60,000 bases of DNA from Tubulanus polymorphus (lineage: Eukaryota; Nemertea; Palaeonemertea; Tubulaniformes; Tubulanidae), in assembly GCF_964204645.1 (NCBI RefSeq), contig NC_134027.1:15676485-15736484 (forward strand), given 5' to 3'. The translations under genes were made by a program, and so were the position numbers. The notes beneath the pieces were generated by a model, which did not search any database, was not told the origin of the DNA, and saw nothing but the letters and a program-made list of their open reading frames with translations. Position 1 is the first letter of the stretch, and every line of letters begins with the position of its first letter. This document shows positions 37,132 to 49,036 of this stretch, in pieces.

Positions 37132-39505
37132 CGGTTCCTGAACTTCGCTGAAAAAGCTGAAACACTGAAAAGCTGAAATAAAAACGCTGAAATTTCAGGG
37201 AATTTCCGAAAAACGCCGAAATTTCAGGGAATTCCCGAAAAACGCTGAAATCGTGCTTGGTACCGGCAATACACGTTTTGAAATATTTTCCGGGCCGGTG
37301 TCCGCTGACGAGTCCTGAACCGTGTTTTATGCTCAACCTTCGGTTACAGAGACATGCCTTAAGGTCGTCGTCATGATCGACTTGATCGATTGCGGATTGC
37401 GTGGATTGTTAGATGTGTTTTTTGCCATAGTTTTATGTGCATATAGCGGTACGATCTAACAATGAAGTTATCAGTTCATTTGAATAAATACTTAATTACA
37501 GTAATATTAATTCACAATATTTTTTCTTATGTTTGGTGATTTCTTGCAACTTATCATTGCCAAGTCTCATACAAGTAGTAGCTGAATGATGAAAGTACAA
37601 TTAGGCTGAACCTGATAACCCAAATTAAGTGCTAGCAGGGAACTAATGATTATTTTGATTCTATTTTCGGTGTCATTGAAATTCGTTAATAAAGGTTCAA
37701 CCGTCATAGTATACTGTACTGTACTGCATTGCTACGATTGGGTGCCATATTTCTACAATTTCTACAAGGAGGAAGGAGTCTAAGTGTCTTTGTTCCCGGG
37801 TAGGGTACGGGGTAAAACCTGGTTTACTTTCTCTTTCGACTTGCCGGAGACTACTATCTGCATTGCATGCATCTGTATTGCATGCATTGATTTGTCTGGC
37901 CTATAGGAGTCGAACGATATATTCCCATACACAGGCTTGGCTTTAGTGTAGATGAAGGCTAGGCACTGCACATTGTGGATTGACTGGAACTCTTAACTCA
38001 CAAAATTAAACGAGTCAACAAGAAAGATCCAATAATTGGACGTTTGTCTAACTATATTATCTAACAGCTTAGAATAATACATAACACATTCTGCAAGAGT
38101 ACACAAAGGAAATCAGTTCTTACATTATATCAGAATCAATACTTCGCTTAACTCTGGCTAGAAATCTGGTTCCATTGCTTCATATTCTAATGAAACTCAC
38201 TAGCATACCTTAGAATATCGCTTAGCTTAAGACTAAAAATTTGGTACCAGGAAACAGGGAAGAAAAGTGGGTGTACTGTACATCCGCAATTGACTTATTT
38301 CTCTCTGGTTGAATCCAGTTATTATTGAAATAGCATTCGAATAGCCATTTTATTTTTAAAAATTGTGTCGTTCAGCTATCCTGCTGCAAATTTCGCAGTT
38401 GAAATTTACTGGTGTCATCTGATTTCTCAGTATCTCAAAAAATTTGCACATTCTAAGCCTGAATCTAAAAATAGAAAAAGGTGCATTTTAGTAGGATATA
38501 AAAGATTAGTGGCTAATACACCCTGAACTATATAGCCTATGGGGTGGGCCTAGTTTGAAAGCACTGAGGTCCGAGGGAACAGCACTTAGTAAATAAATAC
38601 TGAAATTAAACTTACAAAACACCCAGTACTTGAGATGATGTTCTTGACAAGAAGTGTCTCCAGCTAAGCAAATCAACTTTGTCTATGACTCCTCCTTTTA
38701 TAGATTCAGTAGTAGTCTAAAAATAAGAATCTGTACATTCTAACAGTTGGTATGTCATTTCTTCAAAAAAACTAATTATTATCACGCCACAGCAAATAAA
38801 TTATTCACAGTTGTTGAGTGGTTTGCCCGATTTAGATTAATTGGTTGACGCTAATCAGTATGACCCATACGTAGGGGCCTACTGCATGCCATTGGCGTCA
38901 ATCCATTCCATTCCATTCCACAGTGAATTAAAAATAAATTTAGTTAGATCCCTTTTGTCCAAAAGCTGCATCATTTATATAACTAGCTGTCAAATTTAAT
39001 TTACCTCCTTCAGAGAATACCATAGTGACATGGGCATGTCCGTCGCCCATCAACGTGTTGACAAAAGAAAAGTTGCTCCATGTTTTATACATGAACGTTC
39101 AAATAAGATATTTTGCGTCTTGCAGGGAATAATGAGCATAGTGTTTAAGTTGGCTTGCACGGTTTGTGAATGGGTTTTCCTCATTATGCTGCCTGTATGC
39201 ATTAAAAATCCAGATTTCAAGCAAATTAATTTGTCCAACAGGTGGCCCTCTAGAAGTATACTCCACACATACTGTCCATGCATGTCTCTGTAACCGAAGG
39301 TAGAGACTAAAACACGGTTCAGGACTCGTCAGCGGACACCGGCCCGGAAATTATTTCAAAACGTGTATTGTCGGTACCTAGCACGATTTCAGCGTTTTTC
39401 GGGAATTCCCTGAAATTTCGGCGTTTTTCGGAAATTCCCTGAAATTTCAGCGTTTTTATTTCAGCGTTTCAGTGATTCAGCTTTTTCGGCGAAGTTCAGG
39501 AACCG
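37132..39505. mobile_element. Non-autonomous DNA transposon with 226-bp TIRs
   Basis: TIRs 37132-37357 and 39280-39505, starting CGGTTCCTGAACTTCG and containing repeated TTTCAGGGAATT / GCTGAAAT units. The 1.9 kb interior has no transposase-like ORF, only short random ORFs and a few microsatellites (CATTCCATTC near 38910). Flanks do not give a matching target duplication (AACGTTCAGT versus CATTAAGAGG), although the right flank joins an inverted-repeat-family copy. Superfamily not determined. Confidence 0.75.
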
Positions 39506-40261
39506 CATTAAGAGGACCGCTATTGTGAAAATTGACCTTGAGAGGAATATTCCTCCCAAAGTCAATCGATGGAAACTTGACCAAGGGGTTCGATATTTAA
39601 AGAATTGACTTTGGGAGGAATATTCCTCCCAAGGTCAAACGAAGAGAATTTGACCTTCAGGTCTGATATTCAAAGTATCGACTTCGAGAGGAATGTTCCT
39701 CCCTATGTCAAACGAAGGAAAATGGACCTGGTCTGATATTCGAAATATTGTCATACGTCAACTGAAGGAAAATAAACCCGAGTCTTAGATTCAAAGTATA
39801 TTGATTTAGGGAGGAATTTTTTCTCCCACCACTAAACGCTATAACCTGAATTTTTAGAAAGATAGGTATTGGTTTTTTGGGTGTAATTAGTTTTTTTAAA
39901 GCCATAAAGCCAGGTAGATTTATGAATTTCGAGTGATACGATACACAGTGTTCGAGGTAATGAGACGGTATGAGACATACATACAATCTTAGAAAACTAA
40001 ATAGATTTTGTATTTTCTTTGTCTAACAGTAAATTGCTATAACTTTGTTGACAATAAATTGTAATCAGATTGTAATCAGGCACTTCTCGATAAACATGTA
40101 GAGGGGAAATCGTATTTAAAACACGTGCATATATCATAACATAGAAATTAAGTTTTGATTATACAGGGAATATATTAGGACTAGGTGATACGATACACAG
40201 TGTTCGAGGTAATGAGACGGTATGAGACATACATACAATCTTAGAAAACTAAATAGATTTT
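39506..40261 (+). repeat. Extra partial copy of the arm repeat with an 80-bp identical duplication
   Basis: 39512-39960 matches 15556-15990 of the left arm in the same orientation (GGACCGCTATTGTGAAAATT, GGAGGAATATTCCTCC units). Two identical 80-bp direct repeats lie at 39933-40012 and 40185-40264, starting GTGATACGATACACAGTGTT. Confidence 0.8.
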
Positions 40262-40344
40262 GTACAAGTAGTTAATCTAGCAAAACAAAGTAAATTGTTC
40301 ATTACAGTGCATTGCTAAGGGTTAGCGTTAAAAACCCCAGAATG

Positions 40345-40470
40345 TTTGAAAATGGCCAAGGAAAAAATGGCCAGGAAAGAATGGCCAAATGGCCAAGGTA
40401 ATTTGTCTAGGAAATAAATGGCCAAGAAAAAATGGCCACGGAAAAAAAGGCCAAGGAAAATTTATGAGAA
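40345..40470 (+). repeat. ATGGCCAAGGAAAAA tandem tract
   Basis: About eight imperfect units of 12-16 bp (AATGGCCAAGGAAAA, ATGGCCACGGAAAA). Absent from the corresponding position in the left arm, which instead has GGGGATTTTTACC repeats. Confidence 0.75.
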
Positions 40471-41399
40471 CTACTGCTAATGTTAATAAAACATTAAGCT
40501 TTCAATTTAATGACATCACATATTTTTCATGGGGCTAAAAACAATTAAAATCGGTATTAATGAGTTCAGAAATGTGATGAATTTACATTTCATTTCATTG
40601 CATATAATGAATATATCAAGAACTATCATGCAAGTGGTCAATGAATAAACTTACTAAAGATGAACTTAAACTTAATAAAATAACTAAGTCAATAATTCAA
40701 AACATCTAAGTAAGCGAGTAAAAATCCCCTAGGTAAAAATCCCCAATTCTTCAAAGTAGGTGATCCCCTTCCTTTGAAGGGATTATAGGTAGATACAATT
40801 TATTCATATTTTACTGTCGAACACCATAAGGATATCAATATGCCCATACAAATTACGCTATTTAAATTAAAACATACTCCAAATTATTAATTGATACTAA
40901 ATTAGTACATATACATGTAGTTATTGCACAGCTTAGTAAATGGGTTCATCGCACATTTCAAATATATTACACTAGCTTGAATCTAAAATATTTAATATCA
41001 AAAGTACGTTATTTCTAATAGTTCATGGCATCGCACAGCTGAAATATACCACAAGTTAACAAGAGTCCGCAGTTCAAAAATATTCCAGTTCGAATCTTAA
41101 GATATTACAAATAAAAGTTTATTACTCTTATTAATTCTTACAATTTATTTTATCCGTAAGAATTTATCGCAACGAAAGATTTCATTTAAAAGTTCAAACA
41201 TATTTCAGTCTCATTGCAAATTCGATAAACATCGTGCTTTGAAATGTTCTTGACAATCACCAAGTATGAATATTTGGGGGATTTTTACCCAGGGTATGTT
41301 TACCATGTTTACTTAGGGTTTAGATTTTTTAGATTTCTACATAGGAAATCTTTACCAGGGGATCTTTTTTGAACGGATGAAGGTATTTTGAAGGAGATA

Positions 41400-42217
41400 T
41401 TCCGGAGGGATTTTTAATTGTCATATCTAGCTACGGTAGATACTTTTCTCATTGATTATTCGCTACGATACTTATTACATATCGCACGTGTCACCGCGTA
41501 TACGCTAGAATCAATACTGTTAGCAAAAATCACTAAGAATCGCAATTTGCTCATTTTGTAATATTTTTGATATCGTCCAATTTTATTGCAGAGATTCCCC
41601 GATATATCACGAGTAATGAAACAGATATCACGTTTAAACGTAGATTTTTCTTTTATTTTGAAATACATACAGCAAACATTGGAACCTAATGTTATTGAAC
41701 ATAAAGCTCCCGACCCTCCCTGCATTTATACATCGAGAAATCCAACTCGACTATAATAGGCTTTTTATTATGGTGTAATATAGCTTGTGCAACAGGACGT
41801 CACTGAGTCATTACGTTAATTGTGAGGTGTTTATACATAATAGTTTCATGAGGAATTCATATGGTGGGATCATAATCGGGAAAGATCTGCCTTTAACAGT
41901 TTATCGCCTTAGGGAGTTTGAGCTTCTCAATAAAATTCCCCAAAAATAATTCAAAATCGCCCTATCCAATATCTAAAGGCCATTCAAAGCAATGTATTTT
42001 GTCAATTCTTTTTGAATTTATTCATAATTAGTAACATATTCTTAATAGTAATGATTTTATTATTAGCAATCTGATCTAATATATTTCTAGTTGTAAAACG
42101 TAGCGTGTAAACGGATGAACGAGCAATTATCTCATTAATGAGATGATCGCTTGTAGGTCGGATGGATGGACGTATTGGTGTGTACCGGTTTACAGTGTCT
42201 TTAATCAAAGATTCCAT
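41400..42217 (-). pseudogene. Decayed unknown ORF carried by the inverted repeat (right arm copy)
   Basis: Pieces 42002-42217 (MESLIKDTVNRYTPI, HLINEIIARSS, KIITIKNMLLIMNKF) and following frames match 17146-17900. The paired decay in both arms suggests one original protein-coding gene of at least 250 codons. Not recognised. Confidence 0.4.
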
Positions 42218-42369
42218 TTGATATCTGTCGTATTTCTATGAAAGAGTACAAACAGAAATATAAACCCCTATACAGGGTATAAATCAGAAATTAAAACTAG
42301 GACAATGGCTAATTTGCAAACATAAAGGGAAAGATTTCTCTCAACAATCATGACCCACATAAACCGCGA

Positions 42370-42730
42370 TCACACGGAGACGATTTGGCCCGGGCCAAAT
42401 TAGCACCGATCAGGCTCGGGCCAAATTTGGTAATTAGAGAGTGCGTTCACACGCATACCATTCACTCGATACTAAACAATGCTCAAATAAAGCGAAGTGG
42501 ATCATTTACGGTGCTAGTTGCAATTCAAACGCAGTCATTTGTCTGGTGCTTGGGCCAGGTCCGACGTTTTTTGTCGGGCCAAATTTGGCCCGGGCCAAAC
42601 AGACTCGGGCACATTTGGCACCCGTGTGAACAGTTGTTCCGGGCCAAATTTGGCCCTGGCCAAATATACACGTGCGATCGCGGCTATAGAGACGATTTGT
42701 CGGGGCTAAATTGGCTCGAATCAGGTCCGA
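42370..42730. repeat. GGCCCGGGCC-rich segment (right arm)
   Basis: Inverted partner of 16640-16990, with TTGGCCCGGGCCAAATT units. Confidence 0.7.
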
Positions 42731-43837
42731 CTTAAATTTTACGTATGGCTCGCCAAAGAGCGCGCAGATTTTCATGTTCAAATTCATTTCACATTCAAAT
42801 TCAAACCCATTCATTCGTTAATAAACAATGCTTAAACCATGGAATCTAAACCGAGTCCATACTTAAACCAAGCGAAGTGACTGTCTCCCAGAACCAGTTT
42901 AAATCAACACGCTTAATTTAATTTGACTCAGGTCTGGTCCGTCGTTTTTGGTCGGGCAATTAGGCACGGGTCCATTTTGCGCCCATTACTGTTTTTTTCG
43001 CCAGATCTCTCCGTTCCTACACCTTTTAACTTGATTTTTATCATCCACGTATTTAAATTTCGATTCTTTCAGCTGGTGTTAATTTAATACTCATGCAAAG
43101 CACACTGATTACAATTTGCAGCAGTGCGTTATATAATGAAATAAGTAATATTGATTGTTAATATCAATATCAAGTGTGAATTTGCAGTTGTAAAATAATT
43201 GATTTGATTAACAGTATAGTTTGATCTAGACCTCCCAGCGTCAATCAATGAAGAAAAAATTTAACTAGTCAAAGACTCAAGATCAAGTAAAGAAAAAGGA
43301 AGATGCATTCTAACAACTGATTGCGATGTGAAGACTATATTAGGCTTATTATTAGAACCTGCACTACAGCTATTCAACTTTCTATAAACCATTCGTCCCA
43401 GACCCTCAAGTACCGTGTACATTATCACTCAAATTGCCTAAATATGTCTGGTGTCGTCGCTATAGTATACTACTTATTAAAACAATTATTACACCAATAT
43501 AATTAATATATATACCTATCATTCTAAAAGCTCAGGTTTTTAGCGTTTAGTGGTTTTGAAGAACATTCATCCCAAACTCTATATATCGAATAACAGACCA
43601 GGTCCAGTTTCCTTCGTTTGACATTCGGAGGAACATTCCTCCCGAAGTCGATACTTTGAATATCAGACCTGAAGGTCAAATTCTCTTCGTTTGACCTTGG
43701 GAGGAATATTCCTCCCTAAGTCAATTGTTAAAATATCGGACCCCATGGTCAAGTTTCCATCGATTGACATTGGGAGGAATATTCTTCCCAAGGTCAATTT
43801 TCCCAATAGCGGTCCTCTTAATTGGTGACACTCAAAG

Positions 43838-45150
43838 CGGTGTTGTCATATCGCGGAAAGACGGAATCGCGGAATTTTTTCCAAAAACGCGGAATTTCTT
43901 CATTTTTACTTTAAAAAGTAAACGGGTTTTCCCACGGGGATACCCACTGTCGGACAGGGCACCGGACCGATCGATGCAACGAGTTAGGTTCGAATCCCAT
44001 TATTTGCAGGCAATTTTATATGGAATTATTATATTACGATAACGTTGACTGGGCCAAATTCGGTTTTCGTATCTAGTCAACTAGTGGTCGGAACTAATAA
44101 CCGAATGCGCTTGATTTTCGAACTATTTCCGGAATATAGTTCCGACTATCGGACATTCGGTTTCGTTTAGTTCGACTATACTCGACTAACTCAGATAACC
44201 GAAGGTGGCCCTGGCTGCCACCTGTAGAAGAAGTCAGAATCAAGTGGGGTGAAAGAGACCAGGCACCTAATGTCTATTTCTACTAGGCAAACTTCGGTTA
44301 TCGAAGTTCATCGACTTTTTGAGAACTTCAGAAACGAATATTATCAGATAAATATTGAGCACGTTCGCGGTGTCGGACCGTAGTTGTAGATGGTTGCAAA
44401 CATGAAATCCTACGACCAAACAAGTACCGGTTCAAATTCCTTTGAAATTATTATAATTTTACGGCCGTCCAGTACCGGTACCAATAAGATTCTTTCGATC
44501 CAAATAATCAGCATAGGGACATATATGTTATAGCAGTCACAAAGTTAACATTAAAAAAAACGAAACCATTTTATAATCTTTCATATCATTTAATTCTAAA
44601 AGATAAACCACATTCGCTTATAACAACAATGTAGACACACAACACGCATGAACAATCCTAAGCCAGAATGAAATATACATAATGTCTATTTATTTTCGTC
44701 TGACATCGATCCAGTTCCACAGTTGTGAGTTAACTCACAGTTACTTAGAATCAATTCATTTCCAATGTTTTAAATCCAGAGACCAGAGTCAAATCTTAAC
44801 TCGGAAATGAGTCCTGGAGAATTACCCATGGTGTCATCACAAATCCTACGTTTACGTACCATCGATTTGTATTCCTTCAGTTAATGCAGCGATACTCTGT
44901 ATCACTGAATTCGCAAAGCACGTATTGCCTAGGTTCTCCATTATTTGGAACAGTATCGTTAAGTTGTTGACTGGCGATATAATAAATTATCAAATACTAA
45001 TTCCCGGTGTTGAAAACCTGGGTCCGGTGCCCTGTCCGACAGTGGGTATCCCCATGGGAAAACCCCGTTTACTATTTATAGTAAAAATGAAGAAATTCCG
45101 CGTTTTTGGAAAATTCCGCGATTCCGTCTTTCCGCGATATGACAACACCG
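43838..45150. mobile_element. Non-autonomous MULE-like transposon, 9-bp target duplication
   Basis: TIRs of about 130 bp (43838-43967; 45022-45150), starting CGGTGTTGTCATATCGCGG. CACTCAAAG is duplicated on both sides (43829-43837 and 45151-45159), while the left arm of the inverted repeat has a single copy (CTTTGAGTG at about 15539-15547), giving a natural empty site. 9-bp duplication and long TIRs suggest a Mutator-like family. No transposase ORF inside 1313 bp. Confidence 0.85.
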
Positions 45151-45384
45151 CACTCAAAGAACGCGCGGCTCAGATTTCTATTGTGCGCCTATCGCGCGCT
45201 GCGCGTGAATCACTTACGTGATCTTTTCTGTAAATGTGAAGACCTCGCGGGCATTATGTTCTCTAAAGCCCAATATTATCCCAAATTCCGGACTGTTAAT
45301 AGGTTGATTTTACGGCAGAGTCGACATTTTTCAACAATTTTTAACTGTTCATTTATGAATATTTGAGGACTTATGAACTAAAAA

Positions 45385-45866
45385 TTAGTTAAATTTTTGA
45401 TACATATTGAGAAAGTCACAAAACATTTGAGACTGCGTTGAAGAAGAAATCGAACCTTTCCACGAAAGCGGTGCTCGTTCGACTCTTTGCCCATTGGCGT
45501 GTCGTTTCTTTCGGGAACTGGGGTTTGCCGCATCCGGGATCATTCGCCTCACATTAGCTATTGTCCCCTGATGTGAGCTAACGTGTCCAACTGAAGACGA
45601 TGTGCCTCTCGATACATCTCCGCATAGCCGGTGCAATGAGCGCGAATGTTAGGTTGTACAAGCGAACAGCGTAGTCGTAGTTTACTTGGCGGGTCGTCGA
45701 CTACCAGCCACGGTATCGCAAACGTGTGGAACCACGCACTATCCCCGTTATGCACTACACCTATTCTGTGAAAAGCCGAACCGTAGTTCGGCCTCAAAAC
45801 TGTAGCTGGCGTTGACCCATAAGCTTGGGCGGACCAGAGAACCAGTAGTACGAGCGCAACCTGCAT
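45385..45866 (-). pseudogene. Env-like glycoprotein fragment of a gypsy-type element
   Basis: From ATG 45866 a clear signal peptide (MQVALVLLVLWSAQAYG) precedes an extracellular-type segment with several Cys (PSKLRLRCSLVQPNIRAHC). The frame shifts near 45600 and continues to a basic, furin-like cleavage site (SSRKKR, minus strand near 45505-45525). It is then cut by the end of the inverted-repeat arm at about 45420. It lies downstream of a gypsy integrase-chromodomain, as expected for an env ORF. Assignment is by position and architecture. Confidence 0.5.
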
Positions 45867-45944
45867 TCTGAAAAGATAACAATGAGCCGCGTCAATACGG
45901 CAAACTTTGGAACAGTCATAGTTCTTCTATCGGTGCCTCTTTTT

Positions 45945-46160
45945 AGTTTTCCGACCCATGGACTTGGACCTAGCCGCTAAGTCATCCCAATAGGCTTCAA
46001 TAACTTCCGGGGTCTAGTTTTCAGCTGGCTCAAACGTATTGTCCCTGTTGTCACAACCAACCCATTGGATGAGGTATTTCAAAATTCCCTTTTCTATCTC
46101 GTAACGAATAATCTTTTCTACGTAGTAGACAGGGTCCACGTCACTCGTAGTTGGTCTGTC
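45945..46160 (-). pseudogene. Chromodomain at the integrase C-terminus, one in-frame stop
   Basis: YYVEKIIRYEIEKGILKYLI (about 46080-46140), then QWVGCDNRDNTFEPAEN, a TAG stop, then TPEVIEAYWDDL: a canonical chromodomain with aromatic-cage-type positions (Y, W). It identifies the element as a chromovirus-like or chromodomain-bearing Ty3/gypsy element. Confidence 0.75.
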
Positions 46161-46172
46161 TGGCAGGGCCTG

Positions 46173-47297
46173 TCAGGGATATTCATTTGATCCCCCATGG
46201 TCGTCTGTCAAATTATTTGGCTGGTCGTCTGGGTGATCCTCGTCCTGGTCGCCATCGTTCCCATAATCGATATCGTCGTCGATCCTGTCCAACGGTCGAA
46301 TGTCAGTAGAAAAGAAGTATTTCATCCGATTACAATGAATCGGCACTGCTAATTCCTTATTGTTTTCGTCCTCCAAGATGAAAGAAACAGGAGAAAGTTT
46401 TCGAACAACCCGATATGGGCCAGTCCATTGATGTAAGAGTTTCTTACTCAGCCCTTTTACTTTCTTTGGGGAGAAAACTAAGACTTATTCACCCAAGTCA
46501 AAAGTTTACGGGACTGCTGTTCTGTCCAGACGTTCCTTCATCCTTTCTTGAGCCCTTTTGATGTTATCTCTGGCTAATTTCCTGGCTTCTTTCAACTTCG
46601 GTAACATGGCCTGAATAAAACCTCCTGAGTTGAAGTAGACATCTTTCGGGTTGAGAAGAGCAACATCCATTGGGAGCTTTGGCTCTCGACCGTACATTAA
46701 AAAGAACGGAGAATATTGTGATGTGTCTGACGCTGGATTAACAAAAACCTGTATGCAAAAAGAATTGGATCTAAGTACGTATCCCAATCTGTCTGACGGT
46801 CGTTACAATACATGCTTAAAGCCTTGACCATTACCAAATTAATGTGCTCAACTTGACCTTGAGTCTGTGGTCTATAAGCACGAGAGCGTGCCCGAGGCGT
46901 ATAACAGAGTCGCGACACCTCATTCATCAATTTACTCAAGAAATTGGTTCCGCGATCGCTCTGTAACACAGATGGGGCCCAGTGTCGGCAAAAGATTTGC
47001 TCATAGAATATTCTTGCAACTGTCGTTGCCTCTTGGTCTTTCATAGCAAATGCTTCGACCCATTCGATAATCAACGAAAACTAGAATATACTTATTCCCT
47101 GAAACAGTTGTTGGAAATCGACCATATACATCCATTGAGACCCTGTCCCATGGTCCAGTGACAGCGATTGGATTAACTGGGGCTCGTATTGGCTTTCGCA
47201 GCTTATTTTTGGTTGCACAGTCTCTACAAGATTTGATCCACTTTTCTATAGACCATGTTTTACGAGTATCGAAATTTAACATGAATGATGAATACAA
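46173..47297 (-). pseudogene. pol: Ty3/gypsy integrase remnant
   Basis: Pieces 47297-47001 (zinc domain end CRDCATKNK; core start WDRVSMDVYGRFP), 47074-46697 (second Asp in LQSDRGTNF; the usual catalytic Glu is read in QGQVEHINL), 46787-46506 (SQYSPFFLMYGREPKLP) and the GPY/F region (WTGPYRVVRKLS, about 46400-46430). Several frameshifts. The 5' part (gag-RT) is missing beyond 47300. Confidence 0.85.
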
Positions 47298-48583
47298 TCA
47301 AAAGCTAATCTGGAATTGGAAAAACCTGAGACCTCTTGAAAAGAAGGAAAATATTAGGAAAGGAAATGAACTAGATTTACAGTTATACTTGGAGCAATTA
47401 GATAAAGCAAATACATTTATTGAATTATGGAATAGTAGCTCGCAGAATTGCCCACATACTGAATCTTTAGAAGCGCTTATCATAACAGCCTGATAGCACT
47501 TAGCCTATATAGCTGCATGTAAATAGCTCTGGGTGTGTTTACTAAAACATCTGTTACCAGCTTACACTTCAATTGGAAAGAATCAATTAATTTCATTAAG
47601 CCTATAAAAGAACAGCTGTCAAGCGTTTCCATGGCACCAGACAGTGCCTTGACGTATTGAGACATAGTGAATCACCCACCTCTGGCGCATTACATCATCC
47701 TCGATCGCATATACAGGACGCATAGGATATTCTCTCTCGAAACACAGTTTACAGTTCTAAATCTAAATGTAAGTACCGTTTTTTGTAGTTATTATGAAGT
47801 AGGGAGAGGGGGTTACTAAATATTGCTAAATATACCTTTAAACATATCTAAGTACAGTAATTCATATCTAACAACAACGCTGTGAGTATAAGACTTCCGA
47901 AAGGGGTTATTTGTATTAAGATATATTCAACAACAGCTCTGTGACTTTGGAATACTCCGAGCTGTAATAAAGTGAGATAAGAGACACTTCCTAAACTCAC
48001 AAGCTATGTTTTGTCTTGCTATTTTAAGCATAAACCTGGTTCAACTTCAAGTTAATTATGTTCTACGCTAGATATCTTTTAGATAACAAAATGAAGACCA
48101 TTTGAATCAAGAAAGTGAAGATGGATGGATGTGGAATCAGAAATTATGGATATTTTATCTCAAGACTCTGAAGCTGTTTCATGACATTGTAATGTATATA
48201 CCGGAATTGCAGTTGCGCGTACATTCGTCGTTCGGCTGTTGTTAATGGTGGCAGCTGCTCTGTACTGATTGGTGATTACGCAATAACCGGTCCTATAGGA
48301 CCGCATTTCTATTGTTCTCAATTATTCTATCTTCGATCGTTGTTGATAGAAACAGCTTTTCTGTATTGATCGGTTACAGTTCTATGTTTGAATATTTTAG
48401 TTTACAGAATAAAAATATAACTATGTTTTACGCAATAACCGGTCCGATCGGACCGCTTATTGTTCTCCATTGTTCTATCTTCGATCCCTACAATTTGCAA
48501 AATAAATACATGTGTTTATGAAATAGTAATTCCACCCGGTGTTTTCGTTATATTACTTTTCAGTTGAGGATTTTTTATCGAGG
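47298..48583. other. Mostly non-coding; contains a 150-bp tandem duplication
   Basis: A modest plus-strand ORF (to 47493, with NMNDEYNQKLIWNWKNLRPL) has no family signature. At 48278-48338 and 48430-48487 two similar units start CGCAATAACCGGTCC and carry the palindromes GGTCCTATAGGACC and GGTCCGATCGGACC. Nothing else recognised. Confidence 0.4.
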
Positions 48584-48655
48584 ATCCGAAATGACTTATC
48601 TGGACGGTTATAGTTACCGCTCCTATAGATAGACAAAAGTAGTGAGATATTGAAT
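48584..48655 (+). repeat. Direct repeat flanking the integrase-bearing viral fragment, left copy
   Basis: ATCCGAAATGACTTATCTGG...AGTAGTGAGATATTGAAT; about 80 percent alike to 52567-52635 in the same orientation. It may mark the ends of this fragment. Confidence 0.65.
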
Positions 48656-48690
48656 CCTAATTTAAATAAAATATATTTAAAAAACAATAA

Positions 48691-48925
48691 CTTCAACTAG
48701 CTAGTGAATTCTATTATATTTCTAATATTTTCTTATGCAATTCTAATCAACACTAGATTAAATATATTTTGATAAGATTTGAATAAAAATTACATATCTT
48801 CAAATAGATAGTGAATTCAATTATATTTTCAATATTTTCTTTTGCAATTCTAGTTAACACTAGATTGAATAGATTTTGATAAGATTTGAATAAAAAAACA
48901 ATAACTTCAAATAGATAGTATTCTT
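48691..48925 (+). repeat. 107-bp tandem repeat, two copies plus a partial third
   Basis: Units start CTTCAA(C/A)TAG(C/A)TAGT at 48691, 48798 and 48904; each contains CAATTCTAATCAACACTAGA-type sequence. It lies just upstream of the first viral gene of the fragment. Confidence 0.8.
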
Positions 48926-49036
48926 AGTGTTAACACTAGAATTCTTTAACTTAACTAAGCTAGTATTAACTAAAGAGTTACTAGAATCATTTGAAGAATA
49001 CTTATAATATTTTTTCGCTTTTTTTCTCTAATATAA

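Larger units (their letters stand above)
40262..45420 (-). repeat. Right arm of the long inverted repeat (interrupted by a 1.3 kb TIR element)
   Basis: Reverse complement of 15303-18740 with a MULE-like insertion at 43838-45150 and a private ATGGCCAAGG repeat tract near 40345-40470. The outer end at about 45420 (GATACATATTGAGAAAGTC) mirrors 15290-15312. Confidence 0.75.

Noticed and set aside
39050-39293. Overlapping ORFs on both strands inside the 37132-39505 element
   Set aside because: Short, mutually antisense, without transposase motifs.
45858-45870. Host secreted protein gene at the env-like ORF
   Set aside because: The signal peptide is convincing, but position after integrase-chromodomain and the basic cleavage-type site favour an env-like ORF of the retroelement.
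47158-47493. Plus-strand ORF opposite the gypsy integrase
   Set aside because: Its first half is antisense to integrase; the second half shows no recognisable family and could not be supported as a gene.
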